The translations under genes were made by a program, and so were the position numbers. From Elusimicrobia bacterium UBA4817 (GTDB lineage Bacteria; Elusimicrobiota; UBA8919): a stretch of 49,298 nucleotides of DNA. Under the pieces are notes generated by a model. That model was given only the letters and a program-made list of their open reading frames with translations, did no database searches and was not told the DNA's origin. The stretch covers positions 1 to 49,298 of the forward strand of contig DHFT01000045.1 of assembly GCA_002402375.1 (NCBI GenBank). Reading direction: 5' to 3'. The first letter of the stretch is position 1, and every line of letters begins with the position of its first letter. This document shows, piece by piece, positions 1 to 7,807 of this stretch.

Positions 1-136
1 GTTTCCGGCTTTTCCCTGATAATTTTTATATCAATCATAACCAGATTCTAACAGAATTTTTCGGATTTGTCAACCTTTTATAACAAAAATCGGTTTTTGA
101 ACGACATAGATGTTTTTAGCCGAAAAAATCGTTAAG

Positions 137-173
137 AAATTGATACGTCTGAACGAAGTGAGTTTATCAATTT
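137..173. repeat. Inverted repeat downstream of rtcB
   Basis: Perfect 9-bp arms AAATTGATA (137-145) and TATCAATTT (165-173) around a 19-nt loop. It lies past the 3' end of rtcB in the first 235 bases, where no gene is seen. A terminator role for rtcB is possible, but there is no clean T-tract on the minus strand directly after the stem. Confidence 0.45.
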
Positions 174-235
174 TAGATTTTTGAGGCCGTTGAGAAAACA
201 TCGTCAAGTGAAAAAACTGATTTTTGTTAATACTT

Positions 236-1645
236 CTACCCTTTTACCACGCCCAGCGGTTTCATTTTTGCGACTTTTTTTGATATGCCGGCTTTGTGGC
301 AGACATCAACGACCAGATTTACGTCTTTGTAGGCGGACGGCGCCTCTTCGGCAAGCGTTTTCCATTCTTTTGCCTGAACCGTTATGCCTTCGCCTTCAAG
401 CCGTTTGGCAAGTTCGCTTCCCCTTTCGCCCTTTAACGCCTGAGTTCTTGACATAACCCTTCCGGCACCGTGACAGGTGCTTCCGAATGTCTCTTTTAAT
501 GCCTGCTCCGTCCCGACCAGCACATAACTTGCCGTGCCCATAGTTCCCGGGATTAAAACGGGTATGTCCGGAAAGGAACGGGTTGCGCCTTTTCTGTGAA
601 TGAATATTTTTTTACCGGCGTGTTCTTCAAATTTTCCGATATTGTGAGCGACGTCATAGACCAGTTCAAGTCCTAAATCTTTCGGCGACTTCGTAAGCGT
701 TTTCATAAATGTTTCCCTGACCCAGTGGGTGATGATTTGCCTGTTCGCAAACGCGTAATTTGCCGCGCAAGCCATCGCCGAAAAATATTTTTTTCCTTCA
801 TCTGATAAAACGGGAGCGCAGGCGAGTTGCTTATCAATTAAGTTTATCCCGTATTTTCTTGCAGCAGAAAGCATTACTTTGATGTAATCGTCGCAGACCT
901 GATAACCCAGACCGCGGCTGCCGGTATGAATCATCACCGTGATTTGTCCCAAAAAAATCCCGAATTTTTGGGCATATTTATCATCGTAAATCTCCGTAAC
1001 CTCCTGAACTTCCAAAAAATGGTTTCCGGCGCCGAGAGTGCCTAACTGCTCTCTTCCTCTTTCAATCGCTCTGGAAGAAACATTGGCAAAATTTGCGCCT
1101 TCAAGTATGCCTTTTTCTTCTATATTTTCCAAATCTGGTTTTTCGCCAAAACCTTTTTCAACAGACCAGCGAGCACCTCTTTCTAAAACATTTTTTACTT
1201 CCGATGATGACAGGTTCAATTTTCCCGTTGAACCAACCCCCGAAGGAATGTTTATAAAAAGTCCGGAAATTAAATTTTTTATATTTCTTTCAATATCTTT
1301 TTTTGAAAGGTTAGTCCGCAGCAATCTTACACCGCAATTTATGTCGTAGCCTATTCCGCCGGGGGAAATTACACCATCGTTGAGTCCGAAAGCGGCGACG
1401 CCGCCTATCGGGAAACCATAGCCCCAGTGGATGTCCGGCATTGCAAGTGATTTACCGATGATACCCGGCAGTGTAGCAACATTTTCAACTTGTTTATAGG
1501 CGTTATCCGAACAAATGTTCGGCACCATTTTTTCGGAAGCAAAAATCAGCCCCTCCGTTTTCATCAAGCCGGTTTTTTCAATCTTCCACCTGTAATCGTC
1601 AACTTTTTTTAATGGGCAGGAACTGGACATATTTTTACACGTCAA
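236..1645 (-). CDS. rtcB: RNA-splicing ligase RtcB
   Basis: GTP- and Mn-dependent ligase that joins a 2',3'-cyclic phosphate (or 3'-phosphate) end to a 5'-OH RNA end; used in RNA repair or tRNA splicing. The 469-residue protein has the whole family signature: GGIGYDINCGVRL with metal ligands D101 and C104, LGAGNHFLEVQ (H209), MIHTGSRGLGYQ (H240), DVAHN (H334), and CHGAGRVMSR, whose H392 is the expected guanylylated histidine. It follows the archease gene with an 11-bp overlap, so the two are co-translated; archease is the known activator of RtcB. The start used overlaps the archease stop; Met6 is an alternative. Nothing looks truncated. Identification is secure; the RNA substrate here is unknown. 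Confidence 0.97.
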   Translation of the reverse strand: MTCKNMSSSCPLKKVDDYRWKIEKTGLMKTEGLIFASEKMVPNICSDNAYKQVENVATLPGIIGKSLAMPDIHWGYGFPIGGVAAFGLNDGVISPGGIGYDINCGVRLLRTNLSKKDIERNIKNLISGLFINIPSGVGSTGKLNLSSSEVKNVLERGARWSVEKGFGEKPDLENIEEKGILEGANFANVSSRAIERGREQLGTLGAGNHFLEVQEVTEIYDDKYAQKFGIFLGQITVMIHTGSRGLGYQVCDDYIKVMLSAARKYGINLIDKQLACAPVLSDEGKKYFSAMACAANYAFANRQIITHWVRETFMKTLTKSPKDLGLELVYDVAHNIGKFEEHAGKKIFIHRKGATRSFPDIPVLIPGTMGTASYVLVGTEQALKETFGSTCHGAGRVMSRTQALKGERGSELAKRLEGEGITVQAKEWKTLAEEAPSAYKDVNLVVDVCHKAGISKKVAKMKPLGVVKG

Positions 1646-2042
1646 AAATTATTCGGGTTTTATAACCGTCGGAGGTTTTTTCTATTTTCATATCGTGGTA
1701 GGTAGCTGCTTTTATGTCGTGAACTATTTCGTGGGCGGAAATCTGCTCGCCGGAGATGTTGGCATCCAAATGAGTTTCGCTTACTTTTAAGATATCAAAT
1801 CTCTTAAAGAGCACTTTTTTTGACGAGTAATAATACAGAAGTTCATTAAGAAAGGTTATGAGAAGTTCCTCGTTATCGTGCGCGTCAATTGAAACGGATA
1901 TTAAAATTTTCTCGCTGACCTTTTCAAGAGGGGTTATAAGCGAAAACATTCCGAATGCGGCATTTTCAAAAAGTTCGCCCGGGGTTTTTCCGTAAGCGAT
2001 AATACCTACATCCGCAGTGTGATTTATCGTCTCAAATTTCAT
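1635..2042 (-). CDS. Archease, RtcB cofactor
   Basis: A 135-residue protein of the archease family, which speeds guanylylation of RtcB and allows multiple turnover. Visible signatures are the N-terminal HTADVGI (metal-binding Asp), the central LITFLNELLYYY helix and the C-terminal HEIVHDIKAATYHDM segment, typical of archease. It is the first gene of a two-gene unit with rtcB, overlapping it by 11 bp. The start codon sits at the very edge of a palindromic repeat (2041-2139), so its upstream region consists of repeat sequence and no good Shine-Dalgarno is visible. Transcription may come from the gyrA side or from within the repeat. Confidence 0.93.
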   Translation of the reverse strand: MKFETINHTADVGIIAYGKTPGELFENAAFGMFSLITPLEKVSEKILISVSIDAHDNEELLITFLNELLYYYSSKKVLFKRFDILKVSETHLDANISGEQISAHEIVHDIKAATYHDMKIEKTSDGYKTRIIFDV

Positions 2043-2139
2043 TCGCTTCGCTCACCCGACCTGAAGGTCGGGCTACAATAATGGTGTGAATTTGTTTCAT
2101 TGACAACCCCATTGAAATGGGGTTATTCCACAAATTCAT
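2041..2139. repeat. Two-hairpin repeat A, copy 1
   Basis: About 99 bp with three stems: CCCGACC/GGTCGGG (2055-2072, loop TGAA), AACCCCAT/ATGGGGTT (2105-2124, loop TGAA), and an outer stem GAATTTGT (2088-2095) with ACAAATTC (2130-2137) enclosing the second hairpin. The same architecture with different stem sequences occurs at 13657-13753. It fills the gyrA-archease gap and reaches into the archease start codon. Confidence 0.85.
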
Positions 2140-2141
2140 TT

Positions 2142-4754
2142 TTACTCACCGTTTGCATCGCCGTTTTCCTTCGCCGCATAAGCGATTGATGCCAGTTTGT
2201 CGCCCTCTTCAAGGCGAATAAGCCGCACACCCTGTGTGTTTCTTCCTATAACGGAAATGCCCTTTGCAGCCATTCTTATCATAATGCCTTTTTCAGTCAT
2301 CAGCATTATGTCGCTGTCGTCCTTTACATTTTTAATTCCGATGACGCAACCGTTTCTGTCGGTGGTTTTTATGTTGATAACGCCTTTTCCACCGCGGGAC
2401 TGCAGACGGTAATCCTCTATGTCCGTCCTCTTTCCGAAACCGTTGACCGTGGCGATTAAAACCGTGTCCTTTTTGGAGACCGTCTCCATGCCTATCGCCT
2501 CGTCGTCCTTATTGAGCCGTATCCCGCGCACGCCTTTTCCGGACCTGCCTATCACCCGTATTTGCTCTTCATTAAATCTGATGGCGAGTCCGTTTTTGGT
2601 AGCAAGGATAACCTCTTGTTTGCCGTCGGTATGTTTGACGTCAATCAAAGAATCTCCGTCATCAAGATTGATGGCTATAATTCCCGATTTTCTGATATTT
2701 GAGTATTCGGCAAGTTCGGTCTTTTTGATTGTCCCGTTGCGCGTCGCCATCAAAAGATACGATGCCTTCTTTTCTTCAAACGACCTTATCGGGATAGCGG
2801 CGGTGATTTTTTCTTCCGGTGATGAGAATTGGACAAGATTTATGATTGCCTTGCCTTTTGATGTTCTTTGCGCCTCCGGGATTTCATAAACGCGCAGCCA
2901 GTAGACACGCCCGCGGTTTGTGAAAAGAAGCATATAAGAATGCGTGGATGCCACAAAAAGATTTTCTATAAAATCCTCTTCGCGGGTGGTCATACCGGTT
3001 ACGCCTCTTCCGCCGCGATTCTGCGATTTGTAAGTTGTCGTCGGCATTCTTTTGATGTAGCCGGCGTGCGAAATGGTTACGACGACGTCCTCCTCTGTTA
3101 TCAAATCGTCCATATCCAAATCAACCGCATTGGCGGTTATTTTCGTCCTTCTTTCGTCGCCGTATTTTTCTTTCAACTCCGAAAGTTCCGTTTTTATGAT
3201 GGTCAGTACTTTTTTCGGGTCGTCTAAAATGGACTTTAATTTTTCAATCGTCTTGATGAGTTCAAGATATTCGTCGTCAATTTTTTTCCGCTCCAACCCC
3301 GTGAGTTGGGCAAGTTTCATATCCAGAATCGCCTGCGCCTGGATTTTTGACAGTTTGAACTCATCCATCAGCCGGGTGCGTGCTATATCGGTGTCTTTTG
3401 ATTCCCGTATAAGTTTAACTATTTTGTTGAGGTTATCAAGGGCAATTTTCAAGCCCTCTAAAATGTGGGCTCTGGCTTCCGCTTTTGCAAGTTCAAACTT
3501 TGTCCGACGAATAACGATGATTTTTCTATGCTCAACATAATGCATGAGCATCTCTTTTATGTTGAGAACGCGAGGGCGGTTATTTACAAGCGCCAACATT
3601 ATCACGCCGAACGACGACTCCATCTGAGTATGTTTGAAAAGTTGATTGAGAACGACCTGCGGATTACCGTCCCGTTTTACTTCAATCACCAGCCGCATGC
3701 CGTCGCGGTCCGACTCGTCGCGGATGTCGGAGATGTCCTCAATTTTTTTATCTTTTACAAGGTCGGCTATTGTCTCAATGAGAACCGCTTTATTAACCTG
3801 ATACGGCAATTCGTTGACGATAATCGCCGTCTTTCCGCTTTTTATATCCTCAATTTCCGCCTTGGCACGGATGCGGATTGAACCGCGGCCCGTCGCAAAA
3901 TAATCCTTTATCCCCTGCCGACCGAAAATAATTCCGGCAGTCGGAAAATCGGGACCTTTAATAATTTTTCCAAGTTCGGCAATATCAATTTCGGGATTTT
4001 CTATAACTGCGGCTATACCGTCGGCAACTTCGGTGAGATTATGCGGCGGGATATTGGTCGCCATACCGACAGCGATTCCCGAAGAACCGTTTAATAAAAG
4101 ATTGGGGAGTTTTGATGGAAGCACAAGCGGCTCGGTCATAGACGCATCATAATTCGGCCCGAAATCAACTGTGTTTTTGTCTAAATCACCGAGCACCTCT
4201 TCGGAAATCTGTGCGAGCCGGACTTCCGTATATCGCATCGCAGCCGGCGGATCTCCGTCGACAGATCCAAAATTGCCCTGACCTTCAACGAGCGGATAGC
4301 GGAGCGAAAAATCCTGCGCCATTCTCACCATCGCGTCATATACGGACATATCGCCGTGGGGATGATATTTACCGAGACAATCGCCGACGACGCGGGCAGA
4401 TTTTTTGTATGCCGTGTTGTGCCTCAAACCCATTTCTTTCATCGTGAAAAGTATGCGGCGATGGACGGGCTTTAAGCCGTCGCGGACATCGGGAAGCGCG
4501 CGACCCACGATGACGCTCATTGAATAGTCAATATACGAGGTCTTCATCTCGTCTTCAATGTTGCGTGGAATAATATGTTTCTGCTCTTCTTCCGTTAATT
4601 GCACCGGTTTGAGTGGAGGGGGCGAGGCGGCAGGCGACGTCTCCGGCGGAGTTATTTCCTTCGGCAATTCGTTCTGCTTCTCAATTTTTTTTTCGCTTTG
4701 AATTGCTTCCTTTCCCGTTTCGTCTTTAATTTTTCTCGGTCTTCCTCTCGGCAT
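2142..4754 (-). CDS. gyrA: DNA gyrase subunit A
   Basis: Breakage-reunion subunit of DNA gyrase; with GyrB it introduces negative supercoils. In 870 residues: winged-helix/tower core from about residue 60 (SYIDYSMSVIVGRALPDVRDGLKPVHRR), catalytic tyrosine Y175 in AAMRYTEVRL, and a C-terminal beta-pinwheel starting with the GyrA-box QNRGGRG, which marks it as gyrase rather than topo IV. Two oddities: a roughly 53-residue N-terminal extension starting MPRGRPRKIK (an AT-hook-like motif) followed by a Pro/Glu-rich linker, and Met136 where E. coli has Ser83 in the quinolone-binding helix. GAGGGG precedes the start. Its neighbour upstream, a DUF1016 gene, separates it from a second copy of its own first 12 codons at 5924-5959. 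Confidence 0.98.
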   Translation of the reverse strand: MPRGRPRKIKDETGKEAIQSEKKIEKQNELPKEITPPETSPAASPPPLKPVQLTEEEQKHIIPRNIEDEMKTSYIDYSMSVIVGRALPDVRDGLKPVHRRILFTMKEMGLRHNTAYKKSARVVGDCLGKYHPHGDMSVYDAMVRMAQDFSLRYPLVEGQGNFGSVDGDPPAAMRYTEVRLAQISEEVLGDLDKNTVDFGPNYDASMTEPLVLPSKLPNLLLNGSSGIAVGMATNIPPHNLTEVADGIAAVIENPEIDIAELGKIIKGPDFPTAGIIFGRQGIKDYFATGRGSIRIRAKAEIEDIKSGKTAIIVNELPYQVNKAVLIETIADLVKDKKIEDISDIRDESDRDGMRLVIEVKRDGNPQVVLNQLFKHTQMESSFGVIMLALVNNRPRVLNIKEMLMHYVEHRKIIVIRRTKFELAKAEARAHILEGLKIALDNLNKIVKLIRESKDTDIARTRLMDEFKLSKIQAQAILDMKLAQLTGLERKKIDDEYLELIKTIEKLKSILDDPKKVLTIIKTELSELKEKYGDERRTKITANAVDLDMDDLITEEDVVVTISHAGYIKRMPTTTYKSQNRGGRGVTGMTTREEDFIENLFVASTHSYMLLFTNRGRVYWLRVYEIPEAQRTSKGKAIINLVQFSSPEEKITAAIPIRSFEEKKASYLLMATRNGTIKKTELAEYSNIRKSGIIAINLDDGDSLIDVKHTDGKQEVILATKNGLAIRFNEEQIRVIGRSGKGVRGIRLNKDDEAIGMETVSKKDTVLIATVNGFGKRTDIEDYRLQSRGGKGVINIKTTDRNGCVIGIKNVKDDSDIMLMTEKGIMIRMAAKGISVIGRNTQGVRLIRLEEGDKLASIAYAAKENGDANGE

Positions 4755-4773
4755 AAATTTAGAGTCCCCTCAG

Positions 4774-5928
4774 TTATTTTTTATCTTTGATAATATTCAT
4801 TTCAAGCAGACGCTGTTTTTCATATTCTATTTCTTTTTTCAATATATTCGGATTTGGTAATTGCAATTTATACTTTGAAGCAAAGATTTTATTACTCATT
4901 CCTGCGATAGCATATTCAGCAACGGTTTTTTTCTTATCCGAACAGAGAATAATACCAACCGGGTCATTTTCGCCCAATAACTTTTCGTTGTTTTTCAAAT
5001 AATTCAAATAGAGGTTCATTTGCCCTGCATCCGCATGACCGAACTCTCCGATTTTTAAGTCAATTGCCACAAGACATTTTAATATTCTGTGATAAAGAAG
5101 CAAATCAATTCGGTAATGAGAACCCTCAAGAGTAATTCTTTTCTGACGGGCGACAAAAGTAAATCCAATTCCCAACTCAAGAAGAAAATGTTCCAGATGT
5201 TTAATCAGTCCTTCTTCCAATTGCGATTCCGAATATTCATCTTTCAGCCCGAGAAATTCCAAAATATACGGGTCTTTGATTTCATCTTCCGGTTTTAGGT
5301 TGAAGGGATTTCTATGCGATTTGTCAATAACCGCAAGTTTGCGTTTTGATAACGCAGCGCGTTCATAAAGCATTGACTGAATTTGCCTGTCTAATTGCCT
5401 TACGGACCAGTTTCCGAGAATACACTCTGATTCGTAAAATTCCCGTTTAAACGATTCATCAAGACGCATAAGTAAACAATAATGCGACCAAGAAAGAGGA
5501 AATTTTTTAGACAATGCCTGAATAATTTCCGTTTTGGATTGGTCAGACGCCGTCCGGCTTTTTTGAAATTGTTTAGACGGTGTCTGAATTATTTTTGGTC
5601 TTGAAGATTCTTTAGACACTGTCTGAAGGATTTGTTTAGACGGATATGCCAAAAAGAATTGCCGCATCAGATTCAAATTAATATAACCAAATCCTTTACC
5701 GAACCTTTGAGTCAAATCAACAGATATTTTCTTTAATAACTCTCCCCCATACTCCGCCCTTTCTTTTCCTTTTTGTTCATACTCTACAATCCTTCTGCCT
5801 ATCAACCAGTAAGTAACAACTAAAGCAGTATTTACATACCGGACGGCTGTTTTTCGTCCTTGTTCAATGAGTGAAACAATTTCAATTATAAGATTAGAGT
5901 ATTTTTGTATTTCGGGAATATTTTTCAT
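4774..5928 (-). CDS. DUF1016 / YhcG-family PDDEXK nuclease
   Basis: A 384-residue protein of the DUF1016 (YhcG) family: N-terminal DUF1016_N region (to about residue 110, ALVVTYWLIGRRIVEYEQ), a variable linker, then SWSHYCLLMRLDE, and a C-terminal PDDEXK-type nuclease domain with RIDLLLYHR and LVAIDLKIGEF supplying the acidic residues and lysine. The cellular role is not established; members often occur with restriction and other defence genes. The linker is built from four degenerate peptide units of the type IIQTVSK, encoded by DNA palindromes. Its ATG (5928) lies inside a relic copy of the gyrA start, in a different frame, and its stop is 19 bp from the real gyrA ATG. It appears to be an insertion in front of gyrA. 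A second member is at 37252-38355. Confidence 0.9.
   Translation of the reverse strand: MKNIPEIQKYSNLIIEIVSLIEQGRKTAVRYVNTALVVTYWLIGRRIVEYEQKGKERAEYGGELLKKISVDLTQRFGKGFGYINLNLMRQFFLAYPSKQILQTVSKESSRPKIIQTPSKQFQKSRTASDQSKTEIIQALSKKFPLSWSHYCLLMRLDESFKREFYESECILGNWSVRQLDRQIQSMLYERAALSKRKLAVIDKSHRNPFNLKPEDEIKDPYILEFLGLKDEYSESQLEEGLIKHLEHFLLELGIGFTFVARQKRITLEGSHYRIDLLLYHRILKCLVAIDLKIGEFGHADAGQMNLYLNYLKNNEKLLGENDPVGIILCSDKKKTVAEYAIAGMSNKIFASKYKLQLPNPNILKKEIEYEKQRLLEMNIIKDKK
5505..5643. repeat. Palindromic units inside DUF1016 linker
   Basis: Four degenerate units about 30-40 bp apart, each centred on a small palindrome of the form TTTAGAC-NN-GTCTGAA as read on the plus strand (for example near 5509, 5576 and 5611). 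They encode repeated (I/L)(I/L)Q(T/A)xSK peptides in the linker. The second DUF1016 gene has unrelated palindromes at the equivalent place. Confidence 0.7.
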
Positions 5929-5959
5929 TTTTTATCTTTCTCGGTCTTCCTCTCGGCAT
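5924..5959 (-). pseudogene. Relic copy of the gyrA start
   Basis: Reads MPRGRPRKIKNE on the minus strand, against MPRGRPRKIKDE in gyrA. The first 23 nt are identical to the gyrA start (5937-5959 versus 4732-4754); the next codons differ synonymously (AAG/AAA for Lys8, ATA/ATT for Ile9) apart from one Asp/Asn change. AAAGGA sits 5 nt upstream, a better ribosome site than that of gyrA itself. The frame continues for a 21-residue micro-ORF that overlaps the DUF1016 start. Best read as the former gyrA start, displaced by insertion of the DUF1016 gene. Confidence 0.8.
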
Positions 5960-5978
5960 CTTACTTCCTTTCACTTTG

Positions 5979-6203
5979 TTAAGCAATTTCAAAATTACCA
6001 ACACCCCAAGCGTGACATTTCGGGCAACCAACTGGTTCACCAATTTCTGCGTCTCCTCCACCACAGGTTTTTTTATCAACCCATTTTGGATATTTAGCTA
6101 TATACTCGGGTTCTTCCTCATTAGTAGCGACACAATAAGTATAATCATTAAATTGAAAAACAAACTTTTTCCCTTTGTAACCGCAATTTAAACATTTATA
6201 CAT
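5979..6203 (-). CDS. Small zinc-ribbon protein
   Basis: A 74-residue protein with CxxC pairs at both ends (CLNC near residue 4, CPKC near residue 60) plus a third Cys in KKTCGGG, so a rubredoxin-like or zinc-ribbon fold is likely. GGGAG lies 8 nt before the ATG. It stands between the HNH gene and the gyrA relic, all in the same direction. I do not recognise a specific family, and no function can be assigned beyond metal binding. Confidence 0.65.
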   Translation of the reverse strand: MYKCLNCGYKGKKFVFQFNDYTYCVATNEEEPEYIAKYPKWVDKKTCGGGDAEIGEPVGCPKCHAWGVGNFEIA

Positions 6204-6272
6204 ATCATTTCTCCCATCTTATATGGCAATTATTGAATATCGCATAAGCAATAGATACAGCATACCCTGTTA

Positions 6273-6345
6273 GTCATTGCGAGGGTAAAGCCCGCGGCAA
6301 TCTCGTCACTAAAAATGAGATTACTTCGCTACGCTCATAATGACA
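6273..6345. repeat. Palindromic repeat B, full copy
   Basis: Imperfect 73-bp palindrome whose left half begins GTCATTGCGAGG and ends GCAATCTC, and whose right half begins GAGATTAC and ends TAATGAC. Shorter or half copies are at 7778-7807, 14328-14359 and 17941-17978. It occupies the 205-bp gap between the zinc-ribbon and HNH genes. Confidence 0.8.
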
Positions 6346-6408
6346 TCTTGGATGTATCCATTATTTTGGCGAAACTCAATAATAATTGTTGTAAGTTCTT
6401 TTTCCATA

Positions 6409-7473
6409 TTATTTTTTAAAAATATTTTTATTATGAAACTCTAAAAACGATTTTTCTGGAGAAAAACGTTGCGGCAAAACAATTTTCTGTCCCTGAAAAC
6501 ATAGAAAGTAATCTTTAACCGATTTGCAATCTAAAAATTTATTTATATAAGATGAGACTTCTATAGTATAATCTGTTTTTACAGTAATCAACCCTCTATC
6601 AAATGCCCTATCGTGTAAAACATTCAAACATAATCCATTGTGCGGATTTAAACGATTATCAGCGTCAATAGACCACGGTATAATATGGCTTGCATTTAAT
6701 AAATCCGCACACGGCAAGCCCGTGATACAGCACTTATTTTCATAAGAAGACAAAACAGCATTTCTGAAAAAAGTTTGGTTGATTCTTGATTTTACAAGAT
6801 TTTCTCGTTCTTTCCCTTTTGGGAAATCAGTGATATTTTTTAATTTATTTTCAAGGTTAATAATTTCACTTTCGCTTTCGTGCACCGACTTTTCCCAATT
6901 ACTATTGAAAAATTTCCAGGTGTCTTTATCGTCCTCGCCGATATTTTCTATCTTGTTTTTATTCGCGTCCAATCTTGAAAAAATTTTAAACCGTTTAGCA
7001 ACCTCTTTTGGTGTCCGCCCTAATAAATTTGCAAACTGAATAATATCAATATTTTTTGAGTTTATTTTTTGAATTGGTATTTTACAATATAAATTGTATG
7101 CTGATATTAATTCTTCTCTTGTCCAACTATCGGAAATTTCAATAATTAGTGGAACAGTATACTCAACATCTTTTAAGTTTTCCAATGCAAAACTTATCTG
7201 AAATTTATTTCCAAACTCCCCCGATGTTTTTTGTCTCGGCAAAAATTTAACCCTACCAGCATATTTATTTTTTATATAATCGGCATTTCCAAGACACCAT
7301 ACAGATACTTTCGGTGTGCGTTTCGCCAATAAAATATAAGCAAATCGCTTTCCACTTTGCTGATAAAGACCACACCATTTGTCTGTTTCAGAAACTGACA
7401 GACCTGATATGTTAGCTCTCAGCCGCTCTACCAACTCGTAAAATAATTGTTTTGATGTATTTATTTTTTCCAT
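6409..7473 (-). CDS. HNH endonuclease with N-terminal accessory domain
   Basis: A 354-residue protein. The C-terminal third carries a classical HNH_2-type nuclease: CCITG, then LLNASHIIPW, NRLNPHNGLCLNVLHDRAFDRGLITV; the N-terminal two thirds hold no motif I can name and may recognise DNA or a partner. Proteins of this layout are usually annotated as HNH restriction endonucleases. It starts 9 bp after the stop of the upstream small gene and is part of the accessory block between gyrB and gyrA, together with a DUF1016 nuclease. No methyltransferase is nearby, so if it restricts DNA it would have to act on modified or foreign-specific DNA. A defence role is an inference. Confidence 0.85.
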   Translation of the reverse strand: MEKINTSKQLFYELVERLRANISGLSVSETDKWCGLYQQSGKRFAYILLAKRTPKVSVWCLGNADYIKNKYAGRVKFLPRQKTSGEFGNKFQISFALENLKDVEYTVPLIIEISDSWTREELISAYNLYCKIPIQKINSKNIDIIQFANLLGRTPKEVAKRFKIFSRLDANKNKIENIGEDDKDTWKFFNSNWEKSVHESESEIINLENKLKNITDFPKGKERENLVKSRINQTFFRNAVLSSYENKCCITGLPCADLLNASHIIPWSIDADNRLNPHNGLCLNVLHDRAFDRGLITVKTDYTIEVSSYINKFLDCKSVKDYFLCFQGQKIVLPQRFSPEKSFLEFHNKNIFKK

Positions 7474-7482
7474 ATACCCAAT

Positions 7483-7773
7483 TTAGTTTCTTATTTTTTT
7501 AGCAAGTTCACTATTCAAAACTAAATCTTTTTTGTTGTGATAAGAAGTGCCGATAAATCGCTTGATATAACCGAGTAGACGCAAAATACCTTTCATTGAA
7601 TTTTTTACATCTTCCCAGGAATATCTTATCTTAGAAGATGAATAATTTGCTCTGTATATCTGTTCAAGTATTATCTCATCTGAAAAATTAAAATCACAAT
7701 GCATTCTCGCCTTTTCTACTAACTCTGAAATTTCTTTTTTTAATTCGCTATCTCTTGATTTTGAATCTTTCAT
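7483..7773 (-). CDS. Hypothetical helical protein
   Basis: A 96-residue charged, mostly helical protein (MKDSKSRDSELKK...). An upstream TTG at 7809 would add 12 residues that are encoded by palindromic repeat B, so I prefer the ATG at 7773. It lies directly after gyrB and 9 bp before the HNH gene, in the same orientation. No recognised domain; a partner of the HNH nuclease is possible but not shown. Confidence 0.5.
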   Translation of the reverse strand: MKDSKSRDSELKKEISELVEKARMHCDFNFSDEIILEQIYRANYSSSKIRYSWEDVKNSMKGILRLLGYIKRFIGTSYHNKKDLVLNSELAKKIRN

Positions 7774-7777
7774 TTTT

Positions 7778-7807
7778 GAGATTGCTTCGGCTACGCCTCG
7801 CAATGAC
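7778..7807. repeat. Palindromic repeat B, half copy
   Basis: GAGATTGCTTCGG followed by CTCGCAATGACA; a half unit of repeat B, placed within 10 bp of the gyrB stop. If translated from the upstream TTG it would add a repeat-derived N-terminus (SLRGVAEAIS) to the small downstream gene. Confidence 0.75.

Noticed and set aside
1..136. Possible gene at the left edge
   Set aside because: No open frame with a start, ribosome site or family motif in the first 136 bases.
2142..4754. Several plus-strand ORFs of 60-156 codons inside gyrA
   Set aside because: Antisense shadows of a well-conserved gene; no family features or ribosome sites.
4732..5959. Ordinary transposon target-site duplication around the DUF1016 gene
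   Set aside because: No transposase or terminal inverted repeats, the duplicated length would be unusually long, and the two copies differ synonymously; kept only as an alternative.
6319..6402. 28-codon minus-strand ORF starting MEKELTTIIIEF
   Set aside because: Its 3' half is made of repeat B and it has no family; it may be the stub of a gene cut by the repeat, but the evidence is too thin for a gene call.
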